DNA of 64,000 nt, taken from assembly GCF_028610675.1 (NCBI RefSeq), contig NZ_JAQQWS010000012.1, positions 19,928-83,927 on the forward strand, in the 5' to 3' direction. This document shows positions 15,888 to 23,833 of this stretch, piece after piece. The stretch is from Alkalihalobacillus pseudalcaliphilus. GTDB taxonomy: Bacteria; Bacillota; Bacilli; Bacillales; Bacillaceae_D. The notes below the pieces were generated by a model. The model was given only the letters and a program-made list of their open reading frames with translations. It was not told the origin of the DNA and made no database searches. The translations under genes and the position numbers were made by a program. Within the stretch, counting starts at the first letter, position 1, and every line of letters begins with the position of its first letter.

Positions 15888-17816
15888 TTACGCTTCTTCC
15901 TGTAATAGTTCCCATTCTTCCATCAATGTGTCGGAGTCAGCTCTGGATTGGTCAATTTTAGTTTGAATTTCCAAAGCCTTTTCATGGTTGGCATAAACGT
16001 TCGGATCACATAATTGCTCTTCGCCTTCAGCAATGACAGCTTCTAATTCCTCGATTAAGGATTCGATTTCCTCGATTCGTCGTAGCCTTTGTCGCTCTTG
16101 CCGTTTCGCTTCTTTGTTGTTGGAGAAGTGATGACTGTTTGATTTTTGCTCTGAAACCTTTTGTTCTTCCTTTTCTGCTTGAAGTCTTTGTCGCTCTTCA
16201 TTTTCGGCTTTTTTTGTTTGGTAATAGTCATAATCACCAATATAATCAGTGATGGTCCCTTGATTCAACTCTGTAATTCTTGTTGCCATACGATTTAAGA
16301 AATAACGGTCATGTGAGACGAAAATAATGGTGCCAGGGTAATCCATTAAGGCTGCTTCGAGCATTTCTTTTGCATCTAAATCTAAATGGTTTGTTGGCTC
16401 ATCAAGAATGAGCACATTCGCTTTTTGTAACATCAATTTAGCTAAAGCTAACCGAGCTTTTTCGCCACCACTTAAGCTTGAGACAGGCTTTAATACATCG
16501 TCTCCACTAAAAAGGAAGTTACCTAAAACGGTACGTATCTCTTTCTCTGGCATTAACGAATAGTCATCCCATAATTCATGAAGCACTTGTTTAGTAGAGT
16601 GCAGCTTCGCTTGTTCCTGGTCATAGTAACCGAGCTTCACATTGCTTCCGAGCTTAATGGTTCCTTTTTCAAAATCAAGTTGGTTCGTGATCGCTTTAAG
16701 AAGTGTTGATTTACCAGCTCCATTTGGTCCAACGATCGCAACACTTTCCCCACGATTAATATCTAAACAAAGGTTTGAAAAAATGGTCTTATCTTCATAA
16801 GCTACTTCTAAATCACGGATAAGGAGGACGTCGTTGCCTGTTTGCTTATCAATCGTAAATGAAAAGTTCGCTGATTTCTCAGAGCCACTCGGTCGCTCAA
16901 GACGATCCATTCGCTCTAGCTGCTTACGCCTACTTTGAGCTCTTTTGGTTGTAGATGCTCGAGCGATATTACGTTGCACAAAGTCTTCTAGTTCGGCAAT
17001 TCTTTCTTGCTGCTTCTCAAATTGCTTGAGTTCGAGTTCGTATCGTTTCGCTTTTTCATCGAGATAGCTACTATAGTTACCGACGAACTTAGTCGATTGT
17101 GTCCGGGAAATCTCAACGACTTGGTCGACGACTTGATCTAAAAAGTAACGATCATGTGAGACAATGAGGATGGCACCTTTATAGTTGGAAAGGTATTGTT
17201 CAAGCCATGTTAACGTCTCAATGTCCAAATGGTTCGTTGGCTCATCGAGTATTAATAAATCGGGTTTTGTTAATAGAAGTTTTCCAAGGGCAAGGCGGGT
17301 CTTTTGTCCACCACTTAGTTGAGAGATTTTTGTCTCGTAATGAAAGCCAGCGAAGTTTAGACCAGAGAGAACGCTACGAATATCAGCTTCATATTGGTAG
17401 CCGCCTCGATCTTTGAAGTCTACTTGCAAGGCATCGTATTCACTGAGCGTTTTTGCATAATTCATCTCGTCTGCTTGAAGATCCGGGTTCGACATATCTT
17501 GCTCAAGTTGCCTGAGCTTTTTCTCCATTTGAATAAGTGGTGCAAAAACTGTTAACATCTCATCCCAAATTGATAGATCAGACTCTAAACCAGTATCTTG
17601 TGCTAAATAGCCAAGCTCTACTTCTTTTGGTTTAATTATGTCACCACTATCATAAGAAAGTTGCCGAGCAATGATTTTCAGAAGTGTTGATTTACCTGCC
17701 CCATTCCGACCGACTAAAGCAATCCGTTCACCGGTTTTTACTTCGAGCTTTATATTTGTTAAAATTGGATCAGCACCAAATGACTTGGAAATTTGAACAC
17801 ATTGTAAAATAATCAT
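15888..17816 (-). CDS. ydiF: ABC-F family ATPase, YdiF-like
   Basis: Cytoplasmic ribosome-associated ATPase of the ABC-F class, 642 residues. It carries two nucleotide-binding domains with Walker A GRNGAGKS (about residues 36-43) and GPNGAGKS, signatures LSGGQKTRLALGKLLL and LSGGEKARLALAKLML, and Walker B LLILDEPTNHLD and LILDEPTNHLD. A charged linker of about residues 240-310 joins the domains, and a coiled-coil tail (about 540-642) resembles the C-terminal extension of YdiF/Uup. There are no transmembrane segments. In B. subtilis ydiF is next to gcp and rex, as here. A translation-factor rather than antibiotic-resistance role is more likely, but substrate state cannot be read from sequence. 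Confidence 0.92.
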   Translation of the reverse strand: MIILQCVQISKSFGADPILTNIKLEVKTGERIALVGRNGAGKSTLLKIIARQLSYDSGDIIKPKEVELGYLAQDTGLESDLSIWDEMLTVFAPLIQMEKKLRQLEQDMSNPDLQADEMNYAKTLSEYDALQVDFKDRGGYQYEADIRSVLSGLNFAGFHYETKISQLSGGQKTRLALGKLLLTKPDLLILDEPTNHLDIETLTWLEQYLSNYKGAILIVSHDRYFLDQVVDQVVEISRTQSTKFVGNYSSYLDEKAKRYELELKQFEKQQERIAELEDFVQRNIARASTTKRAQSRRKQLERMDRLERPSGSEKSANFSFTIDKQTGNDVLLIRDLEVAYEDKTIFSNLCLDINRGESVAIVGPNGAGKSTLLKAITNQLDFEKGTIKLGSNVKLGYYDQEQAKLHSTKQVLHELWDDYSLMPEKEIRTVLGNFLFSGDDVLKPVSSLSGGEKARLALAKLMLQKANVLILDEPTNHLDLDAKEMLEAALMDYPGTIIFVSHDRYFLNRMATRITELNQGTITDYIGDYDYYQTKKAENEERQRLQAEKEEQKVSEQKSNSHHFSNNKEAKRQERQRLRRIEEIESLIEELEAVIAEGEEQLCDPNVYANHEKALEIQTKIDQSRADSDTLMEEWELLQEEA

Positions 17817-18016
17817 AGTTATCCCTTCCCAGAAAAAATGGTATGAGTAGAATCGTGTCGTTTCATGTTTCTATTTAATAGTGTAGCTTAAATAAAGGGA
17901 ATCAACAACTTATTAACTGTATCCTTTAGGTGGTTACATCTGAGGGAAAATGTTGTACAATAAGGATGTTTCACACTATAAATGGATAGGTTGTTAGAGA
18001 AAAGGGAGGGCTGTTT

Positions 18017-18652
18017 ATGAAGTCTGATCAAACGAAGATACCTCAAGCGACAGCCAAGCGATTACCATTATATTATCGGTTTCTTGAGAATCTGCAGGCC
18101 TCTGGAAAGCAAAGAGTTTCATCAACAGAGTTAAGTGAAGCTGTAAAAGTAGATTCAGCAACGATTCGAAGAGACTTTTCTTATTTTGGTGCATTAGGAA
18201 AAAAGGGATATGGGTATAATGTAAGTTATCTACTCTCTTTTTTTAGAGAAACATTAAATCAAGATGAATTAACCAAGGTTATTCTAGTAGGAGTCGGGAA
18301 TTTAGGAACGGCTTTTATGCATTACAATTTCTCAAAAAATAATAATACACAAATTGTAATGGCCTTTGATGTCATGGAGGATAAAATTGGACAGGAAATG
18401 GGTGGTGTAACTATTCACCATTTTGACACATTAGAAAAAATGCTACCTGAAGAGGTAACAGTAGCGATTCTAACTGTACCTGTGCACGCTGCTCAAAACA
18501 TCGCGGATCGCTTGGTAGAAGCGGGAATAAAGGGAATTTTGAACTTTACTCCAGCACGATTATCTGTTCCAGATTCTGTCAGAGTTCACCATATTGACTT
18601 ATCTGTAGAATTGCAGTCTCTTGTTTATTTTTTAAAGCATTATCCAGTATAA
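18017..18652 (+). CDS. rex: Redox-sensing transcriptional repressor Rex
   Basis: Dimeric repressor of 211 residues that senses the NADH/NAD+ ratio. It has an N-terminal winged helix (about residues 1-80, with VSSTELSEAVKVDSATIRRDF as recognition region) and a C-terminal Rossmann domain with VGVGNLGTAFMHYNF at residues 91-105. The start ATG 18017 follows AAAGGGAGGGC. A half-palindrome GTTTCACA lies about 47 bases upstream, too incomplete to call an autoregulatory site. The position between ydiF and tatA matches B. subtilis, except that moaC is absent. Candidate targets appear at 21161-21334. Confidence 0.96.
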   Translation: MKSDQTKIPQATAKRLPLYYRFLENLQASGKQRVSSTELSEAVKVDSATIRRDFSYFGALGKKGYGYNVSYLLSFFRETLNQDELTKVILVGVGNLGTAFMHYNFSKNNNTQIVMAFDVMEDKIGQEMGGVTIHHFDTLEKMLPEEVTVAILTVPVHAAQNIADRLVEAGIKGILNFTPARLSVPDSVRVHHIDLSVELQSLVYFLKHYPV

Positions 18653-18713
18653 TAGAGAGAGTTTCACAAGGTTGTACTTAGTTTTTAACTAAAATCAAGG
18701 AGGTGCATCCTGC

Positions 18714-18905
18714 ATGCCTTTATCAGCAGGAAGTATTATACTTATTGCCCTTGTTGCATTACTTATCTTCGGTCCGAAGAAATTACCTGAATTAGGGAAA
18801 GCGGCTGGAAACACATTACGTGAGTTCAAAGCGGCTACAAAAGGATTAGCAGATGACGATGATGATACAACAAGTAAGAAAAAAGCGACAAACCAAGACT
18901 CTTAA
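18714..18905 (+). CDS. tatA: Sec-independent protein translocase TatA
   Basis: 63-residue TatA with one N-terminal helix (SIILIALVALLIFG) and the invariant FGPKKLPELGKAAG hinge, followed by an amphipathic helix and an acidic/basic tail (DDDDDTTSKKK). AAGGAGGTG precedes the ATG. With tatC 18 bases downstream it forms a minimal TatAC pore, as in the B. subtilis tatAY-tatCY pair at the same position. Confidence 0.96.
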   Translation: MPLSAGSIILIALVALLIFGPKKLPELGKAAGNTLREFKAATKGLADDDDDTTSKKKATNQDS

Positions 18906-18923
18906 CATGGGAAGGGTTTAACA

Positions 18924-19688
18924 ATGGATACACAGAGTATGTCGGTAATGGACCATATTGTAGAGCTGAGACGTAGAATTGTGATCGCATTCGTCTTTTT
19001 TGCCCTTGCGTTCATTATCGGCTTTTTTTTAGCGACACCATTAATTACTTACTTAACGAATGCCCCCATGGCTCAGGATTTGCCAATGAATGCTTTTAAA
19101 TTGACCGATCCGTTTCGGATATTTATGACGATGGCTACTATTATTGCATTTGTGATGATTTTCCCCGTTATTTTATATCAGCTTTGGGCTTTTGTAAGTC
19201 CTGGATTACATGAAAATGAACGGAAAGTAACATTGGCTTATATTCCGTTTGCTTTTCTTTTATTTTTAGGCGGACTGGCTTTTGCTTATTTTATTCTCTT
19301 CCCATTCATCATTCAATTTATGGGAAATCTGGCTGGGCGATTAGGTATTACAGAGCAGTATGGGATTAATGAATATTTTAGCTTTTTATTTCAAATAACG
19401 ATTCCAATGGGACTTTTATTTCAACTGCCCGTTGTTGTGATGTTTCTGACGAGACTTGGATTAGTAGATCCGAGTGGCCTGACGAAGTTTCGTAAATATG
19501 CGTATTTTGTTCTGTTGGTAATTGCTGGTTTTATTACACCACCAGACTTAATGTCCCATCTCATGGTAACTGTTCCGTTACTATTACTTTATGAATTTAG
19601 CATCTGGCTCTCACGAATAGCTTATCGAAAAGTCTTAAAAGCACAAAAGCTTCAAGAAGAAGAATTAAATCGTTCTGAAGCACAATAA
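18924..19688 (+). CDS. tatC: Sec-independent protein translocase TatC
   Basis: Polytopic protein of 254 residues with six helices. The N-terminal HIVELRRRIVIA is the twin-arginine-recognition region, and LYQLWAFVSPGLHENERK and the FGINEYFSFL-like segment (YGINEYFSFLFQ) are conserved. It is the receptor for folded twin-arginine substrates. It follows tatA by 18 bases with GGGAAGGG as ribosome binding site. A hairpin terminator lies just beyond, and the group II intron remnant starts right after that terminator. Confidence 0.96.
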   Translation: MDTQSMSVMDHIVELRRRIVIAFVFFALAFIIGFFLATPLITYLTNAPMAQDLPMNAFKLTDPFRIFMTMATIIAFVMIFPVILYQLWAFVSPGLHENERKVTLAYIPFAFLLFLGGLAFAYFILFPFIIQFMGNLAGRLGITEQYGINEYFSFLFQITIPMGLLFQLPVVVMFLTRLGLVDPSGLTKFRKYAYFVLLVIAGFITPPDLMSHLMVTVPLLLLYEFSIWLSRIAYRKVLKAQKLQEEELNRSEAQ

Positions 19689-19696
19689 ATCAGGTT

Positions 19697-19725
19697 AAAC
19701 CGCTCTTTCCGTTAGAGCGGTTTTT
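19697..19725 (+). terminator. tatC terminator (probable intron insertion site)
   Basis: AAACCGCTCT and AGAGCGGTTT form a 10-bp stem with a short loop and run into TTTTT. The intron remnant begins 6 bases later, the placement favoured by group IIC introns. Confidence 0.85.
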
Positions 19726-19730
19726 CAGTT

Positions 19731-20462
19731 GTGTCCCCCTGGCATGAGTACAGGCTCTACGGTGAAAGTCCCGAACTGTGCAGGAAGTAGTAACAGTAGC
19801 TCAAGGCAAGGTGACTTGATTACCTGAAGGAAGCCAGCGGCAAACTTCTGCGCCGAGGAACACGAACCTCATACAAGGCTAGGTGATGTTGGATGAGTCT
19901 GCATGACAAGACAAAGTCCATACTGCCGAAGGGATCACGTAGTAAATGAGGTAGGGACATGGAAGGAAAGTCTGTACTCTTACCCAGGGAGAACCTGTTG
20001 GTACGCCTTACATATAAGGTAACCGTACTCGAAACGGGTATGCTGAACAACAGGCGTCAGCAGAGGTCATAGTACCTTGTTGCTTAAGCTACAAGGGAAG
20101 TACTGAACCATTTAAGAAGAGGAACACCTTGGCGTTCACCTTATTTGATGAAGCAGAAAATAAGAACCTACTTAAAAGGAAGAAGAGGTGAATCCTCGGG
20201 GGACTTTGAAGAGGGCGGAAAATCAAGGTGGCACAAGAAGGAACGTTACTCACGTGGGAGGCCAAATCAAATGTTGAAATCAGTCCTAAGACGGGGTAAT
20301 CTCATGTACGCTCTGAAACGAGTGGAAAAGAATAAGGGGAGCCATGGAGTCGACGAAATGCCTGTACAAAACCTACGAGCACATAACGCTCTCCATTGGC
20401 CTACCATTCGGAAAGAACTCCTTGAGGGAACTTATCAACCCCAACCAGTCCGACGCGTCGAA
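19731..20462 (+). mobile_element. Group II intron remnant, probably class C, 3' truncated
   Basis: It begins GTGTCCCCCTGGCATGAGT and continues with ribozyme-like sequence (GGCTCTACGGTGAAAGTCCCGAACTGTGCAGG and a structured non-coding leader of about 400 bases). It then enters the N terminus of an intron-encoded reverse transcriptase. It is inserted directly behind the Rho-independent terminator of tatC, as group IIC introns are. The homology stops abruptly at about 20460, where a 51-bp tandem array takes over. Domains IV-VI and most of the reverse transcriptase are missing, so it cannot splice or move. Confidence 0.75.
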
Positions 20463-20480
20463 AGCCCGAGCAAACGTTGA
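20145..20480 (+). pseudogene. Truncated group II intron reverse transcriptase/maturase
   Basis: Residues from about 42 onward match the start of group II intron maturases: NLMYALKRVEKNKGSHGVDE, then WPTIRKELLEGTYQPQPVRRVE, which in full-length proteins is followed by IPKPDGG. Here VRRVE runs into SPSKR and a stop contributed by the tandem repeat. Only the beginning of the RT domain remains; the YADD catalytic box, maturase and any DNA-binding domains are absent. The resemblance is to the GsI-IIC type, from memory of that protein. It is inactive. Confidence 0.8.
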
Positions 20481-21135
20481 ATCTCGGGGTTGTGGGCGGA
20501 AAAAGGGAGAGAAAGCCCGAGTAAAAGCGGAATCTCGGGGTTGGGAGCGGAAAAAGAGGGAGAAAGCCCGGGCAAACGTGGAATCACGGGGTTGCGGTCT
20601 GAAAAAGAGAGAGGAAGCCCGAGTAAACGTGGAATCGCGGGGTTACGACTGGAAAAAGAGAGGGGAAGCCCGAGCAAACGCTGAATCGCGGGGTTGCGAG
20701 CAGAAAAAGAGAGAGGAAGCCCGGGCAAACGTGGAATCACGGGGTTGCGGTCTGAAAAAGAGAGAGGAAGCCCGAGTAAACGTGGAATCACGGGGTTGGG
20801 AGCGGAAAAAGAGAGAGAAAGCCCGAGCAAACGGCGAATCTCGGTGTTGCGGGCAAAAAAAGAGAGAGAAAGCCCGAGGAAAAGCGGAATCTCGGGGTTG
20901 CGGGCAAAAAAAGAGAGAGAAAGCCCGAGTAAAAGCGGAATCTCGGGGTTGAGAGCGGAAAAAGAGAGAGAAAGCCCGAGCAAACGTTGAATCTAGGGGT
21001 TGCGGGCAAAAAAGAGAGAGAAAGCCCGAATAAACGGCGAATCTCGGGGTTGGGAGCGGAAAAAGAGGGAGAAAGCCCGAGTAAACGGCGAATCTCGGGG
21101 TTGCGGGCGGAAAAAAAAGGAGAAAGCCCGAGGAT
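20463..21135 (+). repeat. 51-bp tandem array, type A, about 13 units
   Basis: Units begin with GAATCTCGGGG-like sequence at 20479, 20530, 20581, 20632, 20683, 20734, 20785, 20836, 20887, 20938, 20989, 21039 and 21090. The period is 51 apart from one single-base deletion. Each unit carries an inverted pair, CTCGGG and CCCGAG, about 30 bases apart around a purine-rich GGAAAAAGAGAGAG. Because 51 is divisible by three and the unit has few stops, several long open frames run through it on both strands. They lack starts with ribosome binding sites and are not genes. The array is fused directly to the intron remnant. Confidence 0.9.
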
Positions 21136-21160
21136 GAACCAATTCAAGTCAAACAAAAAA

Positions 21161-21334
21161 TTGTGAAATGTTGAACAAGTTGTGACACTTGCTATATCTA
21201 GGTAGCTTTTTTTACCGATTCATCATATACTATGAGTATAGAAGATATGTGAAAACATTCACAAACTTAACAACTTACTTGCTCTACTAAGTAGCAAGCT
21301 TTTCTTAGAAATCATTATGTGAAATGTTTCACAA
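21161..21334 (+). promoter_or_regulatory. Three Rex-like operators upstream of doxX
   Basis: ATGTGAAATGTTTCACAA at 21317-21334 and ATGTGAAAACATTCACAA at 21247-21264 are near-perfect 18-bp palindromes close to the Rex site TTGTGAANNNNTTCACAA. TTGTGAAATGTTGAACAA at 21161-21178 keeps one perfect half. The nearest ends 36 bases before the doxX ATG, where it would block transcription. The rex gene is 2.6 kb upstream. Confidence 0.65.
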
Positions 21335-21370
21335 ACAAAATAAATGAAACTATGGATAGGAGGAAGTAAA

Positions 21371-21904
21371 ATGTTTGGAGATTTCTTAAGAAGTAATAAG
21401 GTAGTAGCAGCGGTGTTGGTTGTTTTGAGGGTTGTGTTAGGATGGGCTTGGTTGAGCTCAGGTTGGGGAAAGGTAACTGGTGAATTTAATGCAGCTGGTT
21501 ATTTACAAAATGCGGTAGCGAATCCAGTTATGAATGGTGAAGTGATGAAATACCCTTGGTATGTGAGCTTTTTAGAGGGTTTTGCCATTCCGAATGCTGA
21601 AATCTTTAGTTTCGTTGTTGCATGGGGAGAGGTATTAGTTGGTTTAGGTTTAATCGTGGGAGTGTTCACTTCTGCAGCTGCATTTTTTGGAATGGTTATG
21701 AATATGTCGTTCTTGCTAGCAGGAACTATTTCATCTAACCCGTGGATGGTGGCGGTGTCAGTCATTATTATGGTAGCAGGAGCGAACGCTGGTCGATACG
21801 GAGGCGACCGATACGTTTTACCGTATCTAAAAGAGAAATTGAATTTAAATAAACGTTCGTTTAAATGGGAGAATCAAAAACAAGCGGTTCATGAAAGTGC
21901 ATAA
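21371..21904 (+). CDS. DoxX family membrane protein
   Basis: Integral membrane protein of 177 residues with about four helices. It has the DoxX features LRVVLGWAWLSSGWGK near the N terminus, a VVAWGEVLVGLGLIVGVFT helix and a C-terminal GRYGGDRYVLPYL segment. DoxX proteins are linked in other organisms to quinol or thiosulfate oxidation and thiol-redox complexes; the activity here is not known. ATG 21371 is chosen for its AGGAGGAAG; an upstream frame from 21344 has none. Rex-like palindromes in its promoter suggest induction when NADH accumulates, i.e. under oxygen limitation. Confidence 0.82.
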   Translation: MFGDFLRSNKVVAAVLVVLRVVLGWAWLSSGWGKVTGEFNAAGYLQNAVANPVMNGEVMKYPWYVSFLEGFAIPNAEIFSFVVAWGEVLVGLGLIVGVFTSAAAFFGMVMNMSFLLAGTISSNPWMVAVSVIIMVAGANAGRYGGDRYVLPYLKEKLNLNKRSFKWENQKQAVHESA

Positions 21905-22052
21905 ATAGAGATAAAAATAGAGAAATTTTATAAAAGAGGTTGCCTGGTCAAAGGAGAGATGACACGGGTGCCTTTTTTTATTGGAAGATAGAGTACTTAT
22001 TGATGGAGAATAGAAATGGGGATTGAGATAGGAAGAGGTGAACGAAATCGTT

Positions 22053-22150
22053 GCAATGGAGCCGGAAAAAGAGCACACAATGCGGAGTAAATCAAAATAC
22101 GAGGCAATGGAGCAAGGAAAAGAGTGCTCAATGCGGAGCATATTGGAAAT
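22053..22150 (+). repeat. 51-bp tandem repeat, type B, about two units
   Basis: GCAATGGAGC recurs at 22053 and 22104, exactly 51 bases apart. Each unit has GGAAAAAGAG- or GGAAAAGAG-like sequence followed by CAATGCGGAG. In the first unit GGAAAAAGAG and the following GAGTAAA have the same 11-base spacing as in the type A array, although the rest of the unit differs. Confidence 0.7.
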
Positions 22151-22305
22151 ACGTTCCTCAAATGCTTCATACCAACTGGTTACAATACACACAGAATCGC
22201 CACGTAAACAAGTTTTCAGATGAAGCATATAAAAAACCTTAGAATTAGGAAACGTGCTATACTGAAAAAGATAAAACTTCGAGAGGCGAAATGGTGTGAG
22301 CATAC

Positions 22306-23739
22306 ATGGAGAATAGACAAAAATGGATGGTCGTTGTAGCGGTGTTGTTAGGTTCTTTTACGATGATACTAAATAATAGTATGCTAAATCCGGCTATTCC
22401 TACTTTTATTGATGAATTTCAAACAGATGTTGTATCGGCGGGTTGGATTATTACGATTTTTATGGTTGCGATGGGTATGACGGTTCCTGTGACTGGCTAT
22501 TTAGGTGACCGCTTTGGGAAAAAGCGTACCTATTTGTTTGGTCTTGGGCTTTTTGTTGCGGGTTCTATTTTGGGTACATTTGCTTGGGATATTAGCTCAT
22601 TAATTGTATTTCGTGCTCTTCAAGGAATTGGTGGAGGAATTATGATGCCTTTATCAATGGCTTTGATATTTGAAGCTTTTCCTAAAAAGGAAAGAGGACT
22701 CGCAACAGGGGTATGGGGAATTGCCTCGATGATGGCACCAACGATTGGACCAACGATTGGTGGTATCCTTTTAGAAACGACGAGCTGGCATTTATTATTT
22801 ATTACGAATGCTCCGTTTGGTTTAATCGGTTTATGGTTTGCATGGAAGTATTTACCGAATTCGAAGCCTAATAAGGAAGTGAGTTTTGATAAGGTTGGCT
22901 TTATTTTTGTCACGTTAGGGGTAGGGAGTATTCTATTTGCTCTTGGACGAATGTCGACGATTGCAGACTTGACAAATCCCTTAAATATAACGCTACTCGT
23001 TCTGGGACTACTCTTAATTTTTATATTTATTCAAGTGGAAAGAAAAGCAAAACAGCCATTAATTGATCTCAGTCTGTTTCGTGTGCCGGTCTATGTTTAT
23101 AGTATGTTGCTTACGGCGATTTCATCGATTGGTCTTTTTGCTGGAATCTTTTTAATTCCACTTTTAATTCAGCAAGTTTATGGATTAAGTGCGATTATGA
23201 CGGGTATCGTGTTCCTTCCATCGGCGTTGTTCACCGGTATATTTATGACGGTGGGAGGGAGAATCCTTGATAAAAGAGGTGTTGGTGGAGTCATCACTTC
23301 CGGGCTTGTTATTTTAGCGATTGGTACTTTTGCTCTTGGATTTATGAGTCTTGAGACGACGATGATGTTCATTATTATTTGGATGGCTATTCGAGGTATT
23401 GGTAATGGCCTAAGCTCGATGCCAGCTACAACAACAGGAATGAATGCGGTACCTGACCATCTTATTTCAAGGGGGTCGGCTTTAAATAACGTGGTAAGAC
23501 AGATGAGTTCTGCCTTTGCTGTTGTATGTATGTCAATTTATTATGAAGTACGAAGAGGTTTCGTAAGTGAAAGTATGGGGATAACGTTAGAACAGGCGAG
23601 CTTGCAAGCGATCAACGAAGCATTTATAGTTGTTGGATTTTTAACAGTCTTAACGATCCCACTCGGGTTTTTGCTTGAGAAAAAGTCAAAAGAAGATGAG
23701 GATGCAGAGTTATCATCTAAAAAAGCGGTTAATAGTTAA
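22306..23739 (+). CDS. MFS multidrug exporter, DHA2 (EmrB/QacA) family
   Basis: 477 residues with 14 predicted helices. The DHA2 motifs are visible: LNPAIPTFIDEF after helix 1, the loop GYLGDRFGKKRTYLFG (motif A), and RALQGIGGGIMMPLSMALI leading to GPTIGGILLETTSWHLLFITNAP (motif C and the following loop). It probably exports drugs or lipophilic compounds by proton antiport; relatives include B. subtilis LmrB and YhcA. ATG 22306 is used. No repressor gene of the usual TetR or MarR type is adjacent, so regulation is not apparent. It belongs to the accessory block between tatC and ydiK. Confidence 0.88.
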   Translation: MENRQKWMVVVAVLLGSFTMILNNSMLNPAIPTFIDEFQTDVVSAGWIITIFMVAMGMTVPVTGYLGDRFGKKRTYLFGLGLFVAGSILGTFAWDISSLIVFRALQGIGGGIMMPLSMALIFEAFPKKERGLATGVWGIASMMAPTIGPTIGGILLETTSWHLLFITNAPFGLIGLWFAWKYLPNSKPNKEVSFDKVGFIFVTLGVGSILFALGRMSTIADLTNPLNITLLVLGLLLIFIFIQVERKAKQPLIDLSLFRVPVYVYSMLLTAISSIGLFAGIFLIPLLIQQVYGLSAIMTGIVFLPSALFTGIFMTVGGRILDKRGVGGVITSGLVILAIGTFALGFMSLETTMMFIIIWMAIRGIGNGLSSMPATTTGMNAVPDHLISRGSALNNVVRQMSSAFAVVCMSIYYEVRRGFVSESMGITLEQASLQAINEAFIVVGFLTVLTIPLGFLLEKKSKEDEDAELSSKKAVNS

Positions 23740-23787
23740 GAGAGTAAGTAAGCATAGTTCAGTAAAGTTTTCATTAGCCCATTAAAA

Positions 23788-23824
23788 AGCGTTCCAAAGT
23801 CAAAGGATATTGACTAGGAACGCT
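23788..23824. terminator. Bidirectional terminator between DHA2 exporter and subtilase
   Basis: AGCGTTCC and GGAACGCT arms with an inner AGTCA/TGACT pairing. AAAAA precedes it and CTTTTT follows, between convergent genes. Confidence 0.85.
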
Positions 23825-23833
23825 CTTTTTAAC

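Noticed and set aside
17960..17980. Rex autoregulatory site before rex
   Set aside because: Only one half of the palindrome (TTTCACA) is present.
20463..21135. CRISPR array
   Set aside because: Units are contiguous copies with no unique spacers between conserved repeats, and no cas genes are present.
20344..21156. Long overlapping open frames on both strands (up to 202 codons)
   Set aside because: The 51-bp period equals 17 codons, so a stop-free unit stays open in several frames; no start or ribosome binding site fits. Only the first part of one frame is real (the intron reverse transcriptase remnant).
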